A stretch of DNA of 64,000 bases from Bifidobacterium asteroides (GTDB taxonomy: Bacteria > Actinomycetota > Actinomycetes > Actinomycetales > Bifidobacteriaceae): positions 62,001 to 126,000 of the forward strand of contig NZ_WKKW01000003.1 of assembly GCF_009683175.1 (NCBI RefSeq), in the 5' to 3' direction. The notes under the pieces are model-generated. The model searched no databases, was not told the DNA's origin, and saw only the letters and a program-made list of their open reading frames with translations. Of the stretch, positions 42,525 through 53,064 are shown in pieces; within the stretch, counting starts at the first letter, position 1; every line of letters starts with the position of its first letter. The translations under genes and the position numbers were made by a program.

Positions 42525-45500
42525 GGTTTTCCTTCCAGCGCCTTCCTGATCCTTTGCAGGCTGACGGGGATGGCCGTCCCCAGCTCCTGGGCCCAGATGG
42601 AGACAAAGTACTCCTCCATCATCCAACGTCCCCTTTGCGCACGGTCCATGGCCTGGTCTCGTCCGGGACCGGCGGGCAGAGCCTGGGCCGCCTTGGCCGC
42701 CTGGTCCACCAGATCCTGGGCGGTCTGCGCCTGCCATGCCCATCGTACGTCACGATCCTTGTCCCTGCGGGCCTTGTCCAGGCGCATCAGGTCCGCCTTC
42801 AGGTATGTGTGCAGGCGGGGGAGGGCATAGGGCGGATCGGCGCCGATGAAGCCCTTGGCCACCAGATTGGCAGAATGCTGGCGTATCCACTGCAGGACCG
42901 AGAGCAGGGGAAGATCGGCCGGGCCGGACACGGCCTTGTCCACCTGGGCCGAGGTCTCCAGAATGGCGACCACATCCCTGGCCACCTGATAGACGGTGTC
43001 CTCGTAGACCTGGCTGACGCCGGCCACAGCCTCCTGCAGGGTCCGGTCGTCGGTCACGGCTTCGGTGTGGGGGATCAGGCGCTTGACAGCGGCCATCTGC
43101 AGGTCCTCGGCAAGCGAGGAGGTGCTCGGGTAGGGGGCCGAGGCCAGCATCAGGGCCTCCCGGCTCAGCCAGCGCGAGGAGATCCGCTGGGCAGGCAGGT
43201 GGAGCTTGTCCAGGGCGGCCTGCCAGATCAGTTCCTCGCGCGGTTTGGTGGTGGCGCCGGACTGGTGGAGCAGGTCGGCGCTCTTGACCACCTGACCCTG
43301 TCGGGCGGCCTTGCTGGCCTGGGAGTCCACCCGGGACCGGGCCGACTGCCGGGCCTGTCCGGCCAGGTCGCGCTGCAGGTCGGTCAGGGACTTGGACCGG
43401 CCCAGGACCTTGGGGTGGCCCTGGCCCTTGCGGCCGTGGCCCTGGCGCCGATCCTCCTCCACCTGGAAGGTGGGGCGCAGGTAGTCGGGTAGCCGTTCCA
43501 ACCTGGCCTGGGTGAAGACCTCCGGGTGCAGCTGGGCTCCGACCGTATCGATGGCTGCGGCGGTGAAGGCCTGCTCGAAGTCCGGCCAGCCTCCGGCGGG
43601 GATGGCTCCTGCACTGTTTTCGTCTTCGTCTGCATGCTGCTGGTCCGCCGACCCGTAGGTGGCCTGCTCTGCCGGCGCCGGATCGGCGCCGGGCAACAGG
43701 GGATAGTGGCCGTCTATCCAGGCGCGGATGGTCCGGGCGGCGTCAGGGGCGGGGACGAACTGGACCCGCAGGGCCTTGGGCAGGGACTTGATGGTGGCTG
43801 TGATCAGGTCGTCCAGAAGACCGGGCACGGTCCAGCTGAACTGTCCGGGTGTCAGCTGGTTCAGGCAGTGCAGGGGGATGTGGACAGTGATGCCGTCGTC
43901 CGGCTCTCCCGGCTGGTAGCGGTAGGTCAGGGGCAGATCCATGGGCCGGCCGTCGATGCCCAGGGTGTGCCAGTGGTCGGGGTAGTCCCCGGGTCGGTAG
44001 GAGGCGGACTGGTCGTTCAGGCGCTCCACCTTGTCGGGGTCGAAGTCCAGCAGGTGGGGGTCCGCATCGTGGTGCTTCCGCCACCAGGCGCCCAGTGCAG
44101 CCAGGGAGGTGGCCTCCTGGGGAATGCGCTCCTGGTAGAAATCGTAGAGGTCCTCCTCGGTGACGGTGCCGGTCACCTGACGGGTCCGGCTGGTCCGCTC
44201 TCCGGCCTCGCTGAGCACCTGCCTGTTGGCCTGAATGAAGCCGTCATGGGGGAAGCGCTCGCGTACGTCACCCTCGACCAGGCCCTGGCGTATCAGCATG
44301 TCCCGGGCCTGGCCGGGGTTGATGCGGGCCCATTGGACCGTCCTGTCGCGCACGATGGGCAGGCCGTAGAGCAGAACCTTTGAGGTCGCCACCGCGGCAC
44401 CACGGGAGGCCGACCAATGGGGCTCGGCGTAGGTGGTCCTGGTCAGGGACTTGGCCAGGGGCTCGGCCCAGGCGGGGTCGATGGCTGCACAGCAGCGCGC
44501 CCAGAGCCGGGAGGTCTCCACCAGTTCGGCGGCCATGATCCAGGGCGGATTGGCCTTGGCCAGGGCAGAGCCGGGGAAGATGGCGAAATGCGTGCCGCGC
44601 GCCCCCTGATAGTCGTTCTTGGCCTGCCGGCGAGCCCGCTTCATGGCCTTGGCCCGGGCGGCACCATGCAGGCCGGCGAAATCGGAGGCCTTGGGTTCGT
44701 GCACCACCTGCATGCCCATGCTGGAGAGCAGTCCGGCCAGCATGGACCGGTGGATGCCTTGGTCGTCCCAGGAGCAGACCAGGGCATGGGCCGCCTGCTG
44801 CCCAATCGGCAGGGCCAGCAGGGCCTGATCCGGTCCCTTGACGGGGACGGGGGAGCCCACCTTCATGTGCAGGCCCCGGCACATCTGGGCAAGCTGCCGG
44901 TAGAGGTCATGCCACTGCCGCATGCGCAGGAAGGCCATGTACTCCTGCTTGCAGGCCTTGCGCAGGGCCCCGTTGGAGGGTTCCTTGTCCTGCGGGAAGA
45001 AGCGGTTCCAGATGTTCAGGGCCGTCAGGAAGTCGCTGGATGGGTCCTCGTAGCGGGCATGGATCCGATCGGCCTCCTCGCGCTTCTCCTCAGGTCGCTC
45101 GCGAGGGTCCTGCAGGGAGAGGAAGGCCACGACCACCAGAACGGCGGCCAGGGTGTCCGGGGTGGCATCCTGGCCGGCCTGCAGGATCATTCTGCCCAGA
45201 CGGATGTCGATGGGGATCCTGGCCAGCCGTCGTCCCAGATTGGTCAGCCGGATGAGGCCCTGCTGGCGGGAGATGGCCTGCAGCTCGGTCAGTTCCCGCA
45301 GACCGTCGCTGACTGCTCGGGTGTCGGGCGGGTCGATGAAGCCGAAGTCGGTGACGTCCTCGGCCGTATGGGCCACGCCCACCGAGAGCATATGCAGGAT
45401 GACCGAACCCAGGGAGGTGCGCAGGATCTCCGGGTCGGTGAACTTGGGACGGGTGTCATAGTCGTCCTTGGCATACAGGCGGATGGCGATGCCGTCGGCT

Positions 45501-46612
45501 ACACGTCCGCAGCGGCCTGCACGCTGATCGGCCGAGGCCTGGGAGATGGGTTCGATGGGCAGGCGCTGGACCTTGGCCGACTTGGAATAGCGGCTGATCC
45601 TGGCCAATCCCGGGTCCACCACGTATCGGATGCCCGGTACCGTCAGGGAGGTTTCCGCCACGTTGGTGGCGATCACGATGCGCTGATGGCCGTGGTGTTC
45701 GAAGACCCGGTGCTGCTCCTTGGCCGACAGGCGGGCGAAGAGGGGGATGATCTCCAGGGCGTCCGGGCGGCGCATGTCGGAGGTTCGCGGGCCGAAGTGG
45801 CGTCGCAGGGCGGTTTCGTACTCACGGATGTCGCGCTCGCCGGCTGCGAAGACCAGGATGTCCCTGGGGCCGTCCTCATGAGTGGAGTGGATGACCAGCT
45901 CGGCGCAGGCCCGGGCCACCGCCTTGGGGATGTCCGGTTCCTCCCTGTCCTGGCCTTCCCCATCGGAGTCGAACCCGGGTACATGCCGCATCAGGGCAGG
46001 TGCCGATCCGGCGGGCTCGTAGAGGGTTTGGACCGGATAGGTCCGGCCGGAGACCTCCAGCACGGGCACCTGGGTGTGCAGGGCCTTGGCGAAGTGGTCC
46101 CGGAACTTGACCGAATCGATGGTGGCCGAGGTGATGATCAGCTTCAGATCGGGCCGTTTGGGCAGCAGGGCGGTCAGGTAGCCCAGCAGAAAGTCGATGT
46201 TCAGGCTGCGCTCGTGGGCCTCGTCGATGATGATGGTGTCGTAGGCCCGTAGCTGGGGATCGCCCTGGATCTGCGCCAGGAGGATGCCGTCGGTGACCAC
46301 TCGCAGGCGGGTGCTCCTGCTGGACTTGTCGGTGAAGCGGACCTGGTAGCCGATCTGGTCGCCTAGCCTGGTGCCAGTCTCCGAAGCGATGCGCTCGGCC
46401 ACGGTTCTGGCGGCGATCCTCCTGGGCTGGGTGTGCACAATCTGACGACCGTGGTCGCCGCGGCCCATCTGAAGGAGGATCTTGGGGATCTGTGTGGTCT
46501 TGCCCGAGCCGGTCTGGCCTGAGACGATGACCACCTGGGAGGACTGCACGGCATGGACGATGTCCTCCTTGGCCGCGCTGATGGGCAGCTCGGCAGGATA
46601 CTCGAACCTCAT
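42521..46612 (-). CDS. hrpA: ATP-dependent RNA helicase HrpA
   Basis: A DEAH-box 3'-5' helicase, 1363 residues, the full HrpA length. Walker A SGQTGSGKTTQIPK near residue 36, the DEAH box IIIDEAHERSLN, SATID, and motif VI QRAGRCGRV. The C-terminal half carries the HrpA-specific region (LTYRYQPGEPDDGITVHIPLHCLNQL). E. coli HrpA rescues stalled ribosomes; the same role here is an inference. It is coupled by ATGA overlaps to the methyltransferase upstream and the exported protein downstream. Confidence 0.95.
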   Translation of the reverse strand: MRFEYPAELPISAAKEDIVHAVQSSQVVIVSGQTGSGKTTQIPKILLQMGRGDHGRQIVHTQPRRIAARTVAERIASETGTRLGDQIGYQVRFTDKSSRSTRLRVVTDGILLAQIQGDPQLRAYDTIIIDEAHERSLNIDFLLGYLTALLPKRPDLKLIITSATIDSVKFRDHFAKALHTQVPVLEVSGRTYPVQTLYEPAGSAPALMRHVPGFDSDGEGQDREEPDIPKAVARACAELVIHSTHEDGPRDILVFAAGERDIREYETALRRHFGPRTSDMRRPDALEIIPLFARLSAKEQHRVFEHHGHQRIVIATNVAETSLTVPGIRYVVDPGLARISRYSKSAKVQRLPIEPISQASADQRAGRCGRVADGIAIRLYAKDDYDTRPKFTDPEILRTSLGSVILHMLSVGVAHTAEDVTDFGFIDPPDTRAVSDGLRELTELQAISRQQGLIRLTNLGRRLARIPIDIRLGRMILQAGQDATPDTLAAVLVVVAFLSLQDPRERPEEKREEADRIHARYEDPSSDFLTALNIWNRFFPQDKEPSNGALRKACKQEYMAFLRMRQWHDLYRQLAQMCRGLHMKVGSPVPVKGPDQALLALPIGQQAAHALVCSWDDQGIHRSMLAGLLSSMGMQVVHEPKASDFAGLHGAARAKAMKRARRQAKNDYQGARGTHFAIFPGSALAKANPPWIMAAELVETSRLWARCCAAIDPAWAEPLAKSLTRTTYAEPHWSASRGAAVATSKVLLYGLPIVRDRTVQWARINPGQARDMLIRQGLVEGDVRERFPHDGFIQANRQVLSEAGERTSRTRQVTGTVTEEDLYDFYQERIPQEATSLAALGAWWRKHHDADPHLLDFDPDKVERLNDQSASYRPGDYPDHWHTLGIDGRPMDLPLTYRYQPGEPDDGITVHIPLHCLNQLTPGQFSWTVPGLLDDLITATIKSLPKALRVQFVPAPDAARTIRAWIDGHYPLLPGADPAPAEQATYGSADQQHADEDENSAGAIPAGGWPDFEQAFTAAAIDTVGAQLHPEVFTQARLERLPDYLRPTFQVEEDRRQGHGRKGQGHPKVLGRSKSLTDLQRDLAGQARQSARSRVDSQASKAARQGQVVKSADLLHQSGATTKPREELIWQAALDKLHLPAQRISSRWLSREALMLASAPYPSTSSLAEDLQMAAVKRLIPHTEAVTDDRTLQEAVAGVSQVYEDTVYQVARDVVAILETSAQVDKAVSGPADLPLLSVLQWIRQHSANLVAKGFIGADPPYALPRLHTYLKADLMRLDKARRDKDRDVRWAWQAQTAQDLVDQAAKAAQALPAGPGRDQAMDRAQRGRWMMEEYFVSIWAQELGTAIPVSLQRIRKALEGKP

Positions 46613-47277
46613 GCCCGGCCCACCTCGATGATCCGGTAGCCCTTGGCCGAGGCATACTTCTCTGCCGTCCAGCCGGAGCCCAGGGCCTCAGCCAGCCAGG
46701 GAATCAAGGAATCGGCGCCCAGGTTGCGCTGGACCACCAGGTAGGCCCGGCCTTGGGGCTTCAGTCTGGGCAGGTAGGTCATCAGCAGGTCGTGCAGGGC
46801 CGCCTTGCCCACTCGGATGGGCGGATTGGACCATATCAGGTCGAAGCGTAGATCGTCCGGCACCTGTTCCGGAGTCAAGGTGCGAATCCTGTCAAGACTT
46901 TGGGTTTTTGCATTGCGGGCAGTCAGATCCAGGGCTCGGAGGTTGGTGTCCACAGCATAGACCTTGGCTTTGGGTGACTGCATGGCCATGCTCAGGGCGA
47001 TGGGACCCCAGCCGCAGCCCAGGTCCAGAAAGTCACCCTCGGCCGGGGGCTGGGGGACGCGTTTGAGCAGGACCGAGGTGCCCAGGTCGAGCCTGCCCGA
47101 CGAAAAGACCCCGTTGGAGACCTCCACCTGGCAGGTGCGGCCGGCGAGTTCAACCTGGATGGTCCGCCGCTGGTCGGGGGAGGCCGGACGGGCTACGAAG
47201 TATTGTTCGCCTCCGTCCGTCCCGGTCCTGGAGGATTGCCCCCGGCTGCTGCCATGGTCCCTGTGCGTCATGTCCAT
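46609..47277 (-). CDS. rsmC: RsmC-like class I SAM methyltransferase (16S rRNA guanine-N2 type)
   Basis: A 222-residue single methyltransferase domain. SAM motif I FLDLGCGWGPIALSMA, the catalytic NPPI in LIWSNPPIRVG and the family C-terminus YLVVQRNLGAD, WTAEKYASAKGYRIIEV. E. coli RsmC carries two such domains and methylates G1207 of 16S rRNA; this one-domain form is common in Gram-positives. The start is uncertain between ATG 47277 and 47271. It is the first gene of a coupled trio with hrpA, diverging from hflX. Confidence 0.88.
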   Translation of the reverse strand: MDMTHRDHGSSRGQSSRTGTDGGEQYFVARPASPDQRRTIQVELAGRTCQVEVSNGVFSSGRLDLGTSVLLKRVPQPPAEGDFLDLGCGWGPIALSMAMQSPKAKVYAVDTNLRALDLTARNAKTQSLDRIRTLTPEQVPDDLRFDLIWSNPPIRVGKAALHDLLMTYLPRLKPQGRAYLVVQRNLGADSLIPWLAEALGSGWTAEKYASAKGYRIIEVGRA

Positions 47278-47412
47278 CCTGTCCGTCTTTGAAGACTGCC
47301 CGTCCGTCGGGCGCTCGCTGATGTCTGCTAAGAAGATGATAATAAAGACTGTGTCATGATTCCGCCTACACCGGATTCGTTCCCTAGTCCATAGATCAAT
47401 GCAGAGGTGCCT

Positions 47413-50024
<2,612 letters not shown>

Positions 50025-50062
50025 GTATTTCCCAGAACACCCTTGCCTTGTGCCCCCTGGTG

Positions 50063-50095
50063 GCATACCTTGGTGACTGATGAATCGGGGTATGC
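50063..50095 (+). promoter_or_regulatory. Inverted repeat abutting the CDF transporter start
   Basis: GCATACC (50063-50069) and GGTATGC (50089-50095), 19 bases apart; the second arm ends directly before the ATG. Could be an operator or a start-masking hairpin. Confidence 0.3.
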
Positions 50096-51025
50096 ATGAG
50101 CGCTCATGAAGGTGTTGTCCAGGGCGGCGGGTCCGCCCATCGTCGACAGTTGCTGACGACCTTGGCACTGACGGGGTCGGTCTTCGTGGCCGAAGTCGTC
50201 GGCGCCTTGGTCACCCGAAGCCTGGCCCTGCTGGTCGACGCCGGGCACATGATGACCGACATGGCCGTGCTGATCGCCTCCACCGTCACTGCAGTGTTGA
50301 TGGAGCGCCGCCCCACAAACCGGCGGACCTGGGGCTGGTCCCGCCTGGAGGTCATCACGGCGGCTGGCGGGGCTCTGGTTCTGCTGGCTGTGGGCATTTA
50401 CGCCATTGTGGAGGCTGTCTTGCGGCTCTGGTCACCTGGGCGGGACCAGGTCCATCAGCAGGGGCTGTTGCTCTTCTTCGGCATCCTGGGTCTGGCTGCC
50501 AATGTGGGGTCCATCCTGGTCCTGGCCTCCGGGCATAAGGACAACCTGAACATGCGCGCCGCTTTTCTCGAAGTGGTCAACGATGCGCTGGGTTCGGTCG
50601 CGGTTCTGGTATCAGCAGTGGTCATGATGCTCACCGGCTGGGCCGGATTTGACGCCGTAGCGGGAGGTCTGATCGCTCTGCTGATGATTCCGCGTGCTAT
50701 CAAACTGCTGGCCAGCAGTGTTTCCGTGCTTCTTGAGGAGACCCCAGCAGACCTCGACATGGCCAAGGTCAGGAAGCACCTGGAGGATGTGCCTGGCGTA
50801 CTTGAGGTTCATGACCTACATGCCAACAGCGTCTCCACCGGCCTGCCTCAGCTGACAGCACACGTAATCGTTCCCAAGGGTACGACGGCCGTTGAAAACG
50901 AACGTATTCTGACCAGCATGCAACGCTGCCTGCGCGATCATTTTCCGGTCTCGGTCGAACACACGACTTTTCAGATAGAGCCGCAGGGGCACAGAGACAG
51001 CAGCGGCGAGCATTTGGACATGTAG
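50096..51025 (+). CDS. Cation diffusion facilitator (CzcD/ZnT-like)
   Basis: A 309-residue divalent metal/proton antiporter with six membrane helices and a cytoplasmic C-terminal domain (ADLDMAKVRKHLEDVPGVLEVHDLHANSV). Site A ligands: H51 and D55 in AGHMMTD of helix 2 and D163 in helix 5; the fourth position, usually His in zinc-type members (HxxxD), is E159 (FLEVVND). No long His-rich loop is present. Metal (Zn, Co or Cd) not certain. It converges on lexA with a 3-base gap and no terminator. Confidence 0.9.
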   Translation: MSAHEGVVQGGGSAHRRQLLTTLALTGSVFVAEVVGALVTRSLALLVDAGHMMTDMAVLIASTVTAVLMERRPTNRRTWGWSRLEVITAAGGALVLLAVGIYAIVEAVLRLWSPGRDQVHQQGLLLFFGILGLAANVGSILVLASGHKDNLNMRAAFLEVVNDALGSVAVLVSAVVMMLTGWAGFDAVAGGLIALLMIPRAIKLLASSVSVLLEETPADLDMAKVRKHLEDVPGVLEVHDLHANSVSTGLPQLTAHVIVPKGTTAVENERILTSMQRCLRDHFPVSVEHTTFQIEPQGHRDSSGEHLDM

Positions 51026-51028
51026 CCT

Positions 51029-51817
51029 TCAGACCTTGCGCAGAACGGTGACCACCTTACCCATGATGACGGCATGGGTGCCGTCAATAGGGGAGTATGC
51101 CGGGTTGTGGGGAATCAACCAAACGTGGTCCTTCTCGCGTCGGAAGGTCTTTACCGTGGCCCCATCGTCCAGCAGAGCCGCGACGATATCCCCGTTCTCG
51201 GCTTCCTGCTGACGGCGGACGACAACAAAGTCTCCGTCGCAGATGGCGGCATCGACCATGGAATCCCCATGGACCTCGAGCATGAATAGCTCACCGGATC
51301 CCGTCAGACGTTCGGGCAGACGCATGACATCGTCCACATGCTGCTCGGCCAGAATGGGCTGACCGGCGGCGATTCTGCCGACCAGGGGCACGTCGCGCGA
51401 CTGCATGATTGCCTCGTCGGCCTGCGTGTCGGGGAAGGGTACAATCTTGGCGGTTCCTGCAGCCGGCTCAGGCTGGTCCTGAACCAACTCTATGGCACGT
51501 CCCTTGTTGGCAGTCAGACGAATGTAGCCCAAATCCTGCAAGACCTGAAGCTGGTGCTTGACGGAAGAAGTGCTGCGTAGTCCTGCGTCTTTGCCGATCT
51601 CCCTGTAGGAGGGCAGGAATCCGCGCTCTGCCAGGTGCCGCTTGATAGCTTCCAAAACCCTGGCCTGGCGATCGGTCAGCTTAGGTCGGGATCCCTTATT
51701 CAGGCTCTCGGCGTTGACGGAGGTTTCAGCGGCTTCCTGAGAGTCGGCGCTGTTGGTGACAGTGGCCTGGTTGAGGGAGCTCGTAGCCATGGACCCGGTA
51801 AAGGGGATGGTACTCAC
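51029..51817 (-). CDS. lexA: SOS repressor LexA
   Basis: A self-cleaving repressor, 262 residues. It has a 45-residue variable N-extension, then winged helix LTDRQARVLEAIKRHLAERGFLPSYREIG, cleavage site in RIAAGQPI (Ala-Gly), catalytic Ser in HGDSMVDAAI and Lys in ATVKTFRRE. The GTG start at 51817 has AGGAG 7 bases upstream. A LexA box overlaps its own promoter, so it is autoregulated. Confidence 0.96.
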   Translation of the reverse strand: MSTIPFTGSMATSSLNQATVTNSADSQEAAETSVNAESLNKGSRPKLTDRQARVLEAIKRHLAERGFLPSYREIGKDAGLRSTSSVKHQLQVLQDLGYIRLTANKGRAIELVQDQPEPAAGTAKIVPFPDTQADEAIMQSRDVPLVGRIAAGQPILAEQHVDDVMRLPERLTGSGELFMLEVHGDSMVDAAICDGDFVVVRRQQEAENGDIVAALLDDGATVKTFRREKDHVWLIPHNPAYSPIDGTHAVIMGKVVTVLRKV

Positions 51818-51847
51818 GATGGGCTCCTTTCCTTGCAAACTGAACTC

Positions 51848-51876
51848 AGTCTAACCTGCCGGGAGTGAAAAATCAA
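51848..51876 (-). promoter_or_regulatory. lexA promoter
   Basis: Minus strand -35 TTGATT (51876-51871), 17-base spacer, -10 TAGACT (51853-51848). The LexA box at 51875-51886 touches the -35. Confidence 0.6.
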
Positions 51877-51886
51877 ACAAATGTTC
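51875..51886. promoter_or_regulatory. LexA box 1 (lexA side)
   Basis: AAACAAATGTTC, followed by G: one mismatch from the GAAC-N4-GTTC palindrome. Confidence 0.7.
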
Positions 51887-51926
51887 GAATCAGCCTTGCC
51901 AAATGGCTCTTGCGGTGCCACAATGA

Positions 51927-51938
51927 GAACATCTGTTC
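51927..51938. promoter_or_regulatory. LexA box 2
   Basis: GAACATCTGTTC, a perfect GAAC-N4-GTTC site followed by G, 30 bases before the LysM gene. Confidence 0.8.
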
Positions 51939-51942
51939 GATA

Positions 51943-51954
51943 GAACAAATGTTC
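51943..51954. promoter_or_regulatory. LexA box 3
   Basis: GAACAAATGTTC, a perfect site followed by G, 16 bases (centre to centre) from box 2 and 14 bases before the LysM gene. Confidence 0.85.
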
Positions 51955-51968
51955 GAAAGAGGTGTGCC

Positions 51969-52397
51969 ATGGTTGTTCGTACCTGTGCCAGTTCCCGCAT
52001 GTCTGCGCCGTCGAACCTGTTTTCGGCCTGCCGGGCGTATGTAGGTTCTGTGTTCTCGTCCGTCATGGCTCATCTTCGTAGAGCTGTTAAAGCCTGTGTG
52101 TCCGAGCAAGGTTTTCTGAGTGTCGTTGTGCATAGATTTGCGGTTTTTCTGGCTGTCGCTGTTCTGACCCTGGCTGGAATCGGATTGATGGCTCGACCGG
52201 CCAGCTCCGCTCCAGGACCGCAGGAGGTCATCACCAGAACTGTTCGTCCGGGCGATAACGTCTGGTCCTACGCGGCCTCGATCACACCACAAGGTGAGGA
52301 TGTCACTAAAAACGTGGACCGCATCATGCAGATCAACAATATGTCTTCACCCAATCTGCGTGTTGGCGACCGAATTCTGATCCCCAGCGACGATTGA
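51969..52397 (+). CDS. SOS-controlled membrane LysM protein (ChiZ/DivS/YneA-like division inhibitor candidate)
   Basis: A 142-residue protein with an N-terminal cytoplasmic part, a membrane helix (about 56-75, FAVFLAVAVLTLAGIGLMA) and an exported LysM domain (about 89-140, TVRPGDNVWSYAASI ... INNMSSPNLRVGDRILIPS). It diverges from lexA behind two perfect LexA boxes and precedes nrdR, the position of M. tuberculosis Rv2719c (ChiZ) and C. glutamicum DivS. Damage-induced division block is inferred from that synteny. The likely -10 is unclear. Confidence 0.85.
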   Translation: MVVRTCASSRMSAPSNLFSACRAYVGSVFSSVMAHLRRAVKACVSEQGFLSVVVHRFAVFLAVAVLTLAGIGLMARPASSAPGPQEVITRTVRPGDNVWSYAASITPQGEDVTKNVDRIMQINNMSSPNLRVGDRILIPSDD

Positions 52398-52541
52398 GAC
52401 CGTGACTTTCAATCCAGTGAATCAATGAAGGGGTTTCAATGACTTGTCGTCTGAACGAAGGCGATAGCTGAATTCGAGGAGTTTGTCCAGGGTTGTACGC
52501 TGATAGGCCCGGTATACGTGGGTCTCGCGGTCCTTTGGCGC

Positions 52542-52547
52542 TATGAT
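52542..52547 (+). promoter_or_regulatory. -10 element (TATGAT) of a probable leaderless nrdR transcript
   Basis: TATGAT ends 7 bases before the nrdR ATG at 52555; no Shine-Dalgarno sequence lies in between. Translation would begin at or near the first base. Confidence 0.45.
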
Positions 52548-52554
52548 ATTATCT

Positions 52555-53037
52555 ATGCATTGTCCTTTCTGCCAGAATCCCGATACCAAGGTTGTGGATA
52601 CGCGAATCAGCGACGACGGCCATGCCATCAGACGCCGCCGTGAGTGTCCGAACTGCTCGCGTCGGTTCACCACGGTGGAGACTTCGATTCTCTTGGTCAT
52701 GAAACGCTCAGGCAATGCCGAGCCTTTCAACCGCGACAAGGTCATCTCTGGTGTGAGGAAGGCCTGCCAGGGTAGGCCCATCGATGAGAATGACCTAAAG
52801 CTCCTGGGCCAGCAGGTCGAAGAGGATCTACGTTCGCGCGGCCTGGCCCAGGTTGATTCGGAAGAGGTCGGCAGGGCCATCCTGAAGCCCCTCAGGGAGC
52901 TGGATGAGGTGGCCTATCTGCGCTTCGCTTCGGTATACCGCAACTTCAGCAACCTGGAGGACTTCCAACAAGCCATCGATACCCTGCGCGCCGAGGACCA
53001 GTCAGCTGAAGAGCAGTCTGCAACTGCACAGTCCTGA
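52555..53037 (+). CDS. nrdR: Transcriptional repressor NrdR
   Basis: Represses ribonucleotide reductase genes in response to dATP/ATP. Length 160 residues. N-terminal zinc ribbon MHCPFCQ ... [12 protein letters not shown] and the ATP-cone ([24 protein letters not shown]). I chose the ATG giving MHCPFC, the family's invariant start; the track-length start 12 bases earlier lies inside the -10. Confidence 0.96.
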   Translation: MHCPFCQNPDTKVVDTRISDDGHAIRRRRECPNCSRRFTTVETSILLVMKRSGNAEPFNRDKVISGVRKACQGRPIDENDLKLLGQQVEEDLRSRGLAQVDSEEVGRAILKPLRELDEVAYLRFASVYRNFSNLEDFQQAIDTLRAEDQSAEEQSATAQS

Positions 53038-53064
53038 AATTAGCTACTCAGGCACATAGGCACA

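Noticed and set aside
44417-46252. Plus-strand open frame of 611 codons inside hrpA
   Set aside because: Opposite-strand shadow of a well-supported helicase gene; no motifs and Gly/His/Gln-biased composition.
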